This document shows, one piece after another, positions 35,301 to 46,599 of a DNA stretch of 64,000 nt; the first letter of the stretch is position 1; every line of letters starts with the position of its first letter. The notes beneath the pieces are model-generated. The model made no database searches, had not been told where the DNA came from, and saw only the letters and a list, made by a program, of their open reading frames with translations. Origin of the DNA: Rutstroemia sp. NJR-2017a BVV2 (Eukaryota; Ascomycota; Leotiomycetes; Helotiales; Rutstroemiaceae). Both the position numbers and the translations under genes were made by a program. The stretch spans positions 62,001-126,000 of the forward strand of contig NJPS01000042.1 in assembly GCA_002946415.1 (NCBI GenBank). Direction: 5' to 3'.

Positions 35301-36267
35301 ACCTAAGAATATGAGGAAGCTCAAGTTCTTAGATATCGATGTCACGGAGTTTGCACGCCAACTCACGATTGTCGAGTCCAAGCTCTATGGCAAGATCAAA
35401 CCGACGGAATGTCTCAATAAAACGTGGCAAAAGAAAGTTGGAGAAAACGACCCTGAGCCTGCTCCTAACGTCAAAGCCCTGATTTTACACTCTAATCAGC
35501 TTACAAATTGGGTTGCTGAGATGATTCTCACTCAGCTTGATGTGAAGAAGCGTGTCGTAGTTATCAAGCACTTTGTTCTTGTAGCCGACGTAAGTACAAC
35601 CACTTGCCAGTTATGCAAACCCTTCTAACTTCTGTAGAAATGCCGCGCCTTGAATAATTACTCTACCCTCACCTCCATCATTTCTGCGCTCGGCACAGCA
35701 CCAATTCATCGGCTTAAGAGAACTTGGGACCAGGTACCCGCAAAGACATTAGCGGTGCTAGAGTCTATGCGCCGTCTTATGGGCAGTACGAAGAATTTTG
35801 GAGAATACAGAGAGAGTTTACATCTTGCCAATCCACCTTGTATACCTTTCTTTGGTGAGTAGTATTCCTTCCATGTGCTCGGACTAAGCTAATATTATCA
35901 GGTGTTTATTTGACTGATCTTACCTTCATCGAGGATGGTATTCCATCCATCATCAAGAAGACGACCTTGATCAATTTCGCCAAGCGAGCCAAGACTGCTG
36001 AAGTTATTCGTGATATTCAACAGTATCAGAATGTTCCCTACGGCCTAAAGCCTGTCGAGGAACTGCAGGATTATATTCTAAGCAACATGCAAGCGGCAGG
36101 AGACGTACACGAGATGTATGAGAAGAGTTTAGCGGTTGAGCCACGTGAACGAGAAGATGAGAAGATAGTCAGGTAAGTCCATCCACAAATAAGCTCATGA
36201 AGCACCATATCATCGGACAAACACTTACGAGAATATTAGGGTGTTGGCTGAATCAGGCTTCCTCTGA
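32358..36267 (+). CDS. cdc25: Cdc25-type Ras guanine nucleotide exchange factor
   Basis: It loads GTP on Ras, acting upstream of cAMP/PKA and MAPK signalling in growth and morphogenesis. Five exons (32358-33248, 33298-35589, 35638-35854, 35902-36172, 36240-36267) give about 1232 residues. An SH3 domain lies near residues 87-142 (YVRALYDYEADDRTSLSFHE, GWFPSNY). An acidic run and a WW-like segment (FWIPQATLDGRLYYFNTETG, about 208-236) follow. The middle is helical. The RasGEF N-terminal module begins near 815 (KGGTLVALVEQLTRHDKL, FLLTYRSF), and the catalytic module near 975-1230 (LDIDVTEFARQLTIVESKLY, NQLTNWVAEMIL, FFGVYLTDLTFIEDG). The final exon is 28 nt and encodes VLAESGFL. ATG 32358 is the first in frame. 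Order and length match yeast Cdc25 and S. pombe Ste6 relatives. Confidence 0.93.
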
Positions 36268-37522
36268 TCTAACCAGTCGGATCCTTTAACGAGCGGACAT
36301 GTGGTAGTCCAGGCTGCTCACGGCGGAAAAAGTCAGCGACTGCAAGCAGGTCTATGAAGCTGGAACATTCATACAGCTACGCCATAGTTATGCCAACTCC
36401 AGTCACAAATACCTCCTGCAGGTTCATATACCCCGGCATGTAATGATATCATGCCACGCGAAGCATAAATAACATCACCATTTTACGAGCACACAAAAAA
36501 CATTAGCTTCAAAAATTTAACCAATATCCCGTGAAGAGAGTATTTATCATTGGTGAAGAAGACGAATACACGAGGCATTCGTTAGCGATGTTCCAACCCC
36601 CTAAGGGCTATTATTAGTCGATTTGAATTATCAGATAGCAGCACCTCTTATGTATGGGATCGATGGAGAACTATCTGCAGCCAAAGTAAAAGGAGGACAG
36701 GAATTTCGGAAGACGAAAAGAAAGAAGGCAAAGGAAAGGGAAGGGGACGAAAGACGGAAGTGGAAAGGAAATTATCTAATGATTATTTTGATAGCATGCA
36801 TGGACACTATATATCTTTTTTTCTTCATCTTCTTCTCTTCTTACATCTTCTAACTTGTGGATCATCTTATTTTTTTTCTATCTTCTTAATGCTACTACTT
36901 TTGGGAAACAATTACATTACAACCAGGTGGGGTCTAGTCATGGAAAATGATATGGTGACGGGTGGATGGGCGATGGAGGTGGTGGTAGTGGCGGTGATGT
37001 GGATAAGGCAAACAAAACCTGGCGGCGTTATTTTACAAACAAACTCTTTCTCTCTTGTTCTTTTTGGAGAATGAGAATGGCATATAGTATGGTATTTACT
37101 CTACTTCTACTTCATATTGCGGTTCCAAAATTGCGTGAAATGGTTCTTGTTCTTTACTTCTGCTCCCTTACTTGAAGATGTGCATACGGGGGTGGGCGTT
37201 GCACGGGAAGACGCTAACGGTACCATTGAAGATGACCATGTGCAGTCAGTGAAAAGAAAGGGGTTAGGCTAATGAATGTGATTTTTGCGTAGCTAATTCA
37301 ATCCTTCATCTCCCATCAAAGTAACAGCTAATCTAATACATGCTTCCCCCAATGAATATCGGAGAATTTTCACCATGCTATCTACAGCTAAACAAAGCGC
37401 CCAGATACATAGATACATCCTCTGATTCCCAGCACATCCAGCTAAGTAGCAAAATTATCCTCTTTTATAACTTACAAATCTTCAAACAAGCAAGACTCTC
37501 TGCCAAATTACTCATGAAAATC
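36268..37522. other. Convergent 3' intergenic region
   Basis: This 1.25-kb stretch lies between the 3' ends of the Ras GEF and MER3 genes. AT-rich tracts are present; I see no gene. Confidence 0.45.
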
Positions 37523-40500
37523 TCAATCCACAAAATCAACGATACCTAAATAATCATCGATAATATTGGCATCAATCTCGCTAGCCCACGACGGGATTAA
37601 TCCTGCAGCCTGTGGACTCGGCTCGGTTGTCTCATTGATAGTTGCGGGTTCATCGTCATCTTCGGCCTCTTCCATCACGGGTTCTTCACCATCCAGCTCG
37701 ATGACACGAGGTTCTCCCGTCGTCATCGTAGGCGAGTCCATCCGATGGAATCCAGGATCTTCATCCAGAAGGTTCTGGTCTTGGAAACCTCTCATCCAAG
37801 GACTTGATTGATGACGTTTCATAGGAGGGTCTATGGCACCATCCGACGTCTCTTCCTTGGCTTTCCTCTTTCGTATATCGCTCATCAACGGACTAGAGAA
37901 CTGTTCCGCATCTTCTGAATTGAACGCAGCAAAATCAAAGACGTCATTAGCAAAACTGGATGTCATCTTTGGTGTAGCAGGTCTGAGCAGTACGGAATCA
38001 TCAAGTCCAACCATTGCCGCCTCGAGGTCACTCATCTCTCCATCTCCAAACTCGGAACCAGTGTGGTCATTCGGCTGATCTGTGGCGATCGTCGGAGGTT
38101 CTGGTCCTTGCTCCGGCTGGGCATATTTCTTTTTCCCAATGCTACTGACGACAGCAGTAGGCGAAGGAAGCTCGTATTCGTCAGAATCGAATGGATCGGC
38201 AAGCGCTTTATCCCCTTCTCTTAAGACAGTTTCTTCCATGAACGACAGGTCTGGTAATTTGCCATTGCCAAACGAGAATTGTGGTGTTTGTTTTGGCATT
38301 CGAAGAGATGGGGCATGGTCTCCTTGAATGCTAGTATGTAGGTCATGTAACTTTCGATATTCCCGAGGAGCTACCCCTAAGTATGGTACATGAGGTAGTG
38401 TCTTGGAAAGATCAATGATCTCCACCTCATCTGAACTTGCCATCGTAGGGGAGCGGAATTGTGACTTATACTTAAAATATTAGCAGTCTAACCATTTCGA
38501 CGAGGATTGATCTTACCTTATACTTGCTAGGTGCTTGTTTCGCACTGTAAGCTACAGGTGCGCTCATCTGTGGCTGTATTGCAGGATGAGAAAGTGGATG
38601 GCAAATCAACGAGTGTTACTTACCTTTGAAACGCTACCTTTGAGCCTTTCGAATCCCTATACTCTTTGTTAGCATGACGAGGAGGAAGCTCCTCAGCGCC
38701 ACACACCTTTCCTTTCTCGCTTTGGTCATCAACAGCACTCAGGTTCGACTTATCTCGTATTAGCAACTGTCATAGATCAAGCTATAGACAATATACCTTC
38801 TTCCTGGGCACTTTTCTTGGTTTATCCAGTCCTTCGCGGCAACATTTATGTTTGCACAACTGCCCGTTCTTCAAGAGTTGACCATCACGACAATGATGGT
38901 TGCAGGCCCATTTTCCGTTGTGCATTCGCACTGGCTCTGAGTATACAACCTCATCGGTTCTCTTTCGATTCGTCGACTTACTTGTATCGACATTGTCGAT
39001 ATCAACAAAGTCATCCTCGCTGTGATCATTTTCCTCTACTTGTTTAACAGCAGCCAGCATGGCATCTTCATCAATGTCGTCCCCAAACTCATCTCTTGTC
39101 TCTGTAGTTTCATGCTGGGTAAGTCCTGCATTTGGTTTCGGCTGCTCAACCACCCTGGGAGGAGGAAATTCAGACGGAGGAATTTCAGGCTTCAGTACAC
39201 ACGATTGCGTGGTTCCGACAATCTCATCGCAGGAGATGGAACATTTTATCTCGTCGCTTGGTGACGAAAGCTCGACATTGAATTTCATTTCGTATTCATT
39301 CGATAATCTTTTGATGTTTCCACGCCAGAAATGTGCCAAAACTCCATTCGAAGTGTCAGCCAAGAAAGTTACAGCTGGGATTTTACCATGCCATTGTGGG
39401 ACTTGCTTGTTTCTGTACCCAAGAATGACGGATACTTTGACCTTGGGGGCAGTTCCTGCTTTGGAGAATGCTCGTCCAGTGAGCTTTGCAGTAAGCTTTA
39501 GCTGCGGAAACCGAGCTAGTTCATCCTTCATTTTCTTGCCAAATGGAGGATTCCTTCCTACCACTCTCTCAATACCGGAGGTATCTAGATTGGCAAACTT
39601 CTCTACGGTGGTGACATTATTACTGGCGAGCTTTCGAGCAAGTGCAGGTCCAATATGTGTGACTTGTCTCAGCTGCAACGCTGAATTCTCCCAGTATCCG
39701 GCTGACACACTCCGAGCAAGATCAAGAGCGCATCGTGTAGAAATTCCATCACAATCTATAGCTTTGCAGTCCACAACGCAGCGGATTAGACGATGAAAAC
39801 GATCGAGGATAAGACCAGTCTCCGTGGCAAATTGCCGGCTAATGACCCGAAAGTCGTTACTAGAAAGCGTTTCGAGACCACCAAGCTGTATCTGGACCAT
39901 TAAGAATATCTTATGTGATGTCGTGGAAATGTTTTCCTTTATCGGATATTTTAACATAGGTGACTTGTTGAACTCTCGAAGGCTTGATCGCTCATTGGGT
40001 TTCATTCGTAAATCCCTGAATTCTGTGGCTTGACAGATGGTGTGTAGCTATGGCAGTTAGTACCTTCAGCATATGATGGGAATGAAAACTAACAATCTGT
40101 TCAGTCTTTGCATGTCGAGGAATGCTCAACAGTAATTTCATGGTCTCGAATTGAACCATGTATCGTGACATGGCTTCTCCATATTCGGTGCAAGTGAACC
40201 TTCCTTCTTCCGTCCCCTTCGTAACAAGATTGAAGTTCTGCAGAAGCGTAATATCTCTTTCACACACTAACTCAAGCTGCCGATCCGTATTTCTGCTAGG
40301 TACAATACCTGACAGTTTATAGTAATCAGGATTTCGCCTCATACGAACGCTCAGGAAGGTCCTCCCTAGCCACTCTTTCGCACCGTATAGGTTATGAATA
40401 GTACCAAGTCCAACCTCCGAATTAAGATGCTCGATAAGATTCAAATGTAATGTGCTCTCCAAAACATCTTGACCCGAGATCATCTTCTTGTAACGATCGG

Positions 40501-42751
40501 CTTTCTCTATCCGAGTCATAATGATAGCAATGGCACTATCATCGAATTGGGGGCGACCTGCACGACCAAGCATTTGCATAACCTCGAGATCAGAATACTC
40601 TACGAGGCCGTTATCCTGGAAACAGACTGTTCCTTTTAGAACCACGAGGTGACACGGGAGGTTGACGCCAACTGCAAGAGTAGAAGTGCAGCAAATCACA
40701 CTGATATCCCCTTTCAGATAGGCTGTCTCGACAGTGCACCTATCTTTGGAATCAAGACCAGCATGATGATAAGCCACGCCGCATCCTATCAAGTCTTGTA
40801 GTTCTTTAGTTTCGACTATAGAACGAACAGTCGGAGCAGGCCAGGCACGGTCCGTAGGTCTTTGTCTCGTCCAATGTTCCGCAAGGATGGCTGCCGTTCC
40901 CTCGCATGATTTTCTGGTGAAACAAAAGACCATGATAGGCTTCTTGCAAGAATACTTTTGTATAAGCGTGGGAAGCTTACCGTCTAGAATCTTTTCGAAT
41001 GCGAAATCATTCGTGCGACTTTCATATCCATGAACATGCTTCTGCAACTTTACAGGCCTGAATTCTTCGCCAAACGTTTCTCGATGAGCGGGCGAATCCC
41101 TATCAACGGAGTTCTTGCCTAGCCATGTTGCGATATCCTCAGAATTAGGAACAGAAGCACTCAATGCAACGAATCGAACGCTCGCCCCTTGGGACTTCAT
41201 GCGAGAGACGACAGCTTCCAACGTTGCACCTCTAATGTCCTTGAGGATATGAACTTCATCAATCAAGAAAAGCTTCACCAATTGCAAGAGCTTTTGGTAA
41301 TCCTGCCACTTTCTAGTGATACTATCCCATTTCTCAGGCGTGGTGACAATGATCGAAGCACTTCCGACCTTACTCATCTCCAAGTGGCTCGTATCCCCTG
41401 TCAATTCTGCAACTTTTAAGTTTAAATGGCTGAACTTCTTCGTCCAGTCTCGCACCCTTTCCGAACACAATGACTTGATGGGTGCCTGGTATATGATCTT
41501 AAATTGATCCGATCCATGACATTCGACGAGTTTGCAAATGGCCAATTCGAGAAGAGCAGTCTTTCCACTACCAGTAGGAGCCGAAACCACAATATTGTCA
41601 TTGGTTTTGTATATCGGTGCAAAACATTTGGATTGGACAGCATTGAAGAGTTGATAGGGGAAGACTTGTCGAAATCGATCTGGAAGTTCGTAAGGCGACA
41701 CCAACTGTATTCCGTGCGCAATAGGGGGAGCATTCCCGAGTGCGATGACCTGACTCTCATTTCCGAATCTTCCAGCAGTGTGATTTGGTGATGGCTGAGA
41801 GCCTCCCGAACGACCATGAGTCTGGTGTGCATGTGTGCTTGACGGTGGAGCGTATCTGCCGTTTGGCGAGGTTTGATCTTCTGGAGTATGTGGAGGCTGT
41901 ATCACTTCGTTTGAAGGTGCTTGGGATAAACGACGGTTCGAATTTCGACGTTGGCTGACTCTGGCTGAAGGACTCGAACCTTGATATGGAGGAGATGTGG
42001 ATGAGTGCACCGATAGATTCGTGCGGTCTGGTGTATAGGTAAAGTTGCCTATTTCTGGTCAGTGAAAATGTTCATAAGAATATTTCTGGGGCATCAGACT
42101 CAAAGTGAACGGAGGGGTAAACTGTTGCTTCTGCGGCTGCAGTTCTCTGATCTTATTTGTCTCCGTTTGGAAGATACTTTGAGACATGAAAGGGTTTGAT
42201 CTGGGCAGTGACATTGACGTCTGCGAGAACATATTATTTGCCAATTGAGTGATAGGGCTTGGTTGTTGGTTTTGACCGAGTCGGGAAGTGGGGATGCGTG
42301 ATAACGGTGGATGACTTCTCGGAACAGATTGGTCGAGATCCTGAAGCACCTTGAAGTAATTATCTGCACTGGTGAGTACTCTTAATGTCGCATTACCGTT
42401 GAAGGCTTCTGAATCTGCCTGCTGGAATGCGTGACTATGTCGTGGGGGAAACGTAAGTCTACCTTGGGTGTTCGTGGCTAAGTATGGTGCAGGCGGTTGA
42501 AGCTCCTGCGTATCAGATGTTGAGCGACTTAGATATCTAGATCCATTGTAGTGATGACCTTGTGCAGTCTGCTCCCGAATCGACGACGATCCTTGTCCAT
42601 GCTGCCTAGGCGGTGCTGGTTGAAAGGTAAAGCCCAAAGGTGGTTCATTGTTGAAGTGATCATTCGCAAAAGACCTCTCTATATCCTGGTGGTGAATCCC
42701 GCTTGCATTGTCGAGTATCTGCTGGAGAGATGGATCTAGCTCTCTGTCCAT
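37523..42751 (-). CDS. mer3: MER3/HFM1-type meiotic DNA helicase
   Basis: MER3/HFM1 is a ZMM-group superfamily 2 helicase of the Ski2/Brr2 class that stabilises strand-invasion intermediates and promotes interfering crossovers. A Gln/Ser-rich N-terminal exon starts at ATG 42751 (MDRELDPSLQQILDNASG). The helicase core follows, with SAPTGSGKTALLEL (motif I), FLIDEVHILKDIRG (DEVH box), VALSASVPNSEDIATWLG and QMLGRAGRPQFD (motif VI), up to 40094. After an intron (40048-40093) comes the Sec63-like region (LRQVTHIGPALARKLA), then a Cys/His-rich knuckle (WACNHHCRDG...CKHKCCREGLDKP). Small exons 38748-38707, 38656-38624 and 38573-38517 link in phase to 38470-37523, so the acidic tail with VEIIDLSKTLP belongs to this gene. 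One problem: a TGA at 42059-42061 lies in the same frame between the first two long frames; an intron with a weak donor near 42130 could remove it. Confidence 0.88.
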
Positions 42752-43364
42752 TGTATTATCAGGAAGATGACTAGGAGCTGCTAAAGTCGTCTGGTTTCTC
42801 TTGTGATAGTGAAGTCGGTAGTGATAGTTATACGGTATCGAGAGACTTCCTGTTATAAGTAACTTAAGGTGATCAAGGTATAGATACAAGATGCATGGCG
42901 CCAATACATCAAATCAAAAGGAAGTAAGAAAACATTGGCAGAGATTTTAAAGATCGGAGAAAACATATGAACGTGGAAGGTATATGACATTTCGCTGAAA
43001 TTTAGCGAGGGCGACTTCACTTTCCATACATTATCTCCAGCCACGAAAGACTTCATATTAGTACGTTATCATGATTCATTGCCTGTCCTGGATTCAATAT
43101 CATCTAGATATGTCTGGAGCACGCTGACATGCCTGGTGAGAGGTCAACGTTTGCTTTCTCGCTCTCTCACGTGCTATTAAATCACGTGTTGTTATTCTAA
43201 ATGCCCGCAGATAGGATTTTTGTGGTAGTTGAACCTACTAGGTTCAACTATTGACATGCTGTATAGAACCTCATTCGCTTACTCATATATATTTTGTGCC
43301 AGACCCCGAGCCTTTTCCATATGTACGTTTCCCCCAAATAGCACATGTCGTCATATCGACCATC
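42752..43364. other. Intergenic, mer3 promoter region
   Basis: About 600 nt between the mer3 start and the 3' end of the upstream transporter gene, which is on the same strand. No other feature is seen. Confidence 0.45.
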
Positions 43365-45000
43365 TCATTCATCCCTCTTTACCTTCCCTCTAGAAGACCC
43401 TGCTCTTGAATGGTGCCTCATGGGAGACGCAGGCCGCGATGTAGACAGGCCGGCACTCTTCGGTGCAGCCAAAGTGTTCAATGGATCAAGGGTCATGCTC
43501 GACCTGTCCTCTTCGTACTTTGGCGTAAATCCATTATCAATCGTCGTCTTTTCATAACTGGCAATCTTAATGGGCGGAGGTCTGTTCCTCCGTTCGGAGC
43601 TGCTATACAGCCATGTTGCAAACAATACTATGGATGTGCCAATAAGGAACTACGAAGGTCAGTTTTCCGTTCTTTGGGCTTTCGTTGCCTCCATGAACTT
43701 ACATTTAGCGTTACTTTGAACTCGAAGAACCAAACACTAAAAATAGAGCTGACAATAATGCTGATGCTCGTAGCGAAATTCTTTGCAATATTGTCACTGA
43801 AGTTAATGCAGAGCGCAACCAAGATGCCACCCAGTGCCTGGCAGACAATAGCAGTCCACACCACAGCGTTATAGCCAGCGAAGAATCCATTCTTTGCAAT
43901 TTCCTCTCCATCCTTGAAAATTACGCCGAATATGAAAGCCGGAAATAGCGAGTAGAAGGAGAGTTGGACATTCCTTGTCCAAACCGTAACATGAGTCGTA
44001 GATTCCTTCAAAACTTTTTCGAAATAAACGCCCGTCAAGCCCGAAATCACGGCTGCTGCCAGAACCGCAGTGAGTCCGATTGAATAGTTCAGAACCGGTC
44101 TGACAAGTCCCTGGTCCTCTTGTATGCCCTCGTAAGTCGCAGAACGTTTCGAAAGACCTTCCATGCCCCGTTTCGTCAATTCCGCTGCCACCTCCACTGC
44201 TCCATTACCCAGCTGTCCCAATTCGTGGAAAGATCGAGGGAAGTAGAAGCGCGAGTCTGGGTCCTTTAGGCTATTGTATGCAGATGATCCACCGGCCGGC
44301 AGTTGCACGATTGTGACACCAATTGTAAGTAGAACGAGAGCGATCCATCGTTTCGAGCTAAGCGCCCTTCGCAGAAGAATCACACTGAAAATCGCTGTTG
44401 TGAGGATCTGCCAAGCCTGATATTAGCAGAATCCACACGTATCCAAGGCACAGGAACCCACCTTTAGTTGGTAAATGATCTGGAAGTGCACAGCTTCCAA
44501 ATTGCTAACCGCAATATATTGGAGCGAATTCTGCAGCGTGTACAATGCGGCTGGAATAGCAAGTTTCCACCCGTCACCAGAAAACACTGACATATATAGT
44601 TGTTCGAAGAGAACCGTCGCAGGTGTAGAAGGAGGTAAAGTTCGTGATATGTCATACAACGCAATCGATAATGATACAGCTAACTTCATGATCTCGTTGA
44701 GAAAAACTGCCGTTGAGGTGGAATATCTTTGCCCTCCTCCTGTTGGCATTATTCGACTATAATGCATGATCTACACTCGCATGTCAGTTTCCATTCTCAT
44801 TGCTCCATTTTTGCTATAGTGGCAGATGCGAAACTGCGGCAGGTCGACGACGTACGAGTATGAGGGCGGAATTTTGAAACGTGAGCTAGCAATCATTAGC
44901 ATCTTCTATGATATCCGTGAAAGTATATCCTCACAGCCAGAAGAGAGGCATGCTTCATCGACAGCCCCATCCAGCTCTGCGACGCGTCTTCGATAGCCAT
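43365..45000 (-). CDS. UDP-galactose-type nucleotide-sugar transporter (SLC35A family)
   Basis: A Golgi membrane antiporter that imports nucleotide sugar, probably UDP-galactose, for glycan synthesis. Five exons (45000-44935, 44885-44856, 44770-44462, 44407-43703, 43649-43365) total exactly 465 codons including stop (464 residues). The start reads MAIEDASQSWMGLSMKHASL and continues through a 10-codon exon into ILIMHYSRIMPTGGGQRY and FLNEIMKLAVSLSIALYD. Later signs are LEAVHFQIIYQLK joined to ILTTAIFSVILLRR, GLTGVYFEKVLKES, and DNIAKNFATSISIIVSSIFS, all hallmarks of the CMP-sialic acid/UDP-galactose transporter family. About ten hydrophobic segments are present, with a hydrophilic loop near the middle and a Ser/Pro-rich cytosolic tail of about 75 residues. 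The specific sugar is inferred from family resemblance (for example S. pombe Gms1). Confidence 0.9.
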
Positions 45001-46599
45001 TGTGAATTGCGCTCCCTAAAGGAATGTTTGACAGCTGTCGTTCAACCGCGGGGCTTTGCCCACCTCTGCTTCACGGACCCTTCCGAGAGATGTCGGTAAA
45101 TTTGGAAAATAGATGAAGATGGTGAACAAGAAGAAGATTAAGCAAAGCCTTTATGTGCAAGGGCAGGCGATGTGATTGAAATATAGAAAAGGAGAAGAAC
45201 ATTTAAGGGAACGGGCAACGTTGAGTTAAGTTAGTATTTTAATTTTAGGAGAAAAAATGACGCCCTGAAGTTTGGCAACCTTGAAAATGGGCTGGACTGG
45301 CTGGACTGGAGCCTTACCCCAAGGTTCTGTAACGCTAATCAGGTTGTGGGTTGTGGGTGGTGGGGGTCGTGCGTGATTTGCAGCAATCAGATTAAGTTTC
45401 CTATTTTAGCTTCATATCCATGATGTCCTCTCCCAGAATCTATTTCGACTTTAATCGGAAATAGCATCGCACATTCATCTCAAAACAATCCAAAATTTCT
45501 ATCCCCATTTCAAAACAGGCAGAGACCGCCACCACCTGCATCTGCATCTGCACCTGCACCTGCACAAGCCAATATCTTTCCAGAATCCTTTCTAGCTAAA
45601 CCCGGCTACCGCAGACATGATTCATTACACAAGTTCGCCGCCACCATATGCAGGTGCTCGTCGAATTTGAATTCATCGAGATCCCGTGGTCTGATCATGA
45701 GTGCGCCAGGAATCCGATCAAGTCATCCTCGGCTTATGAAAGATCTAAATGGCTCATCTAAGGATCTCGGTACCTACATTCAATGATGATGATCCTGCCA
45801 AAATGCGGGGGAAGAAATCAAAGACACACATGGGTGAAGAGTTTCTCCTTCCCTGCATAGAACGTCTTGAACAATCAATGTTTTCGGTTCTGTTTATTGA
45901 TGTAAACCTCGCATCTAGAAAACTGGCTGTGATTCCCGGTTTTTTGCAGGCGAAGTTGGCTTGGCTCATCTGTGAATATGGTTGAGGTGTGGTGTTTGCG
46001 TCCAGGGATCAGACGGCTAGCGTTTCGGTAAATGAGGCTGACTAGAGAGAGGACCTCCTTCTCCTCTCCTTATTATAGTCAGCACCGGGCCTCAATACAG
46101 CATACTGTGTGCCCCTTGAAGATGCCTGTATCGAGGGCGCTCAGTGTGTTACTCAACGCTTGGGTTTACAGGCGCTCTTCTCTTCGCTGTGATTCTAGCA
46201 TTTACACCCCTTCAGCCCGGTGTTGCATCTCAAAGCCGAAGAAAGTGAATAGCTCGGACTACATGAACCCTCCTAAAACCGACCAATGATTCACCCAATG
46301 CTATCAACTTGGAAGAAGTCACAGTCGTGTAGCACTTTTCAAGAACAATAGTTACGAGATTATCACAGACCGTCAAATCCTTGCAAGATACTTCAGAATG
46401 CTGTTTGGGTTGGTTGAGCACAAAAGCTCCGCATACTAAGGAGATACACCTTGCTTATATAGACCTTCGTTCTTCATTGTCCATTGATGAGCCCTGATCC
46501 CGAGTTGTCTCGCTCATTTACGAGAATACCCCTTTGTTGAATTAAAAGCGCGATGAAGAAAGGCTCGCAGCCAGGTTAGAAGCAAAATGCAAGAGATGA
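45001..46599. other. 1.6-kb intergenic region
   Basis: Promoter of the nucleotide-sugar transporter and 3' flank of the ABC transporter. It contains a small CTGCAY repeat; no supported gene. Confidence 0.4.
45536..45565. repeat. CTGCAY hexamer repeat, five copies
   Basis: Five consecutive hexamers, two ctgcat followed by three ctgcac. Confidence 0.85.

Noticed and set aside
37523..38443. Separate gene for the 306-codon acidic frame
   Set aside because: Upstream micro-exons join it in phase to the mer3 frame, so it is better read as the mer3 C-terminus.
39059..39796. 245-codon plus-strand frame opposite mer3
   Set aside because: Antisense shadow of the conserved Sec63-like region of mer3.
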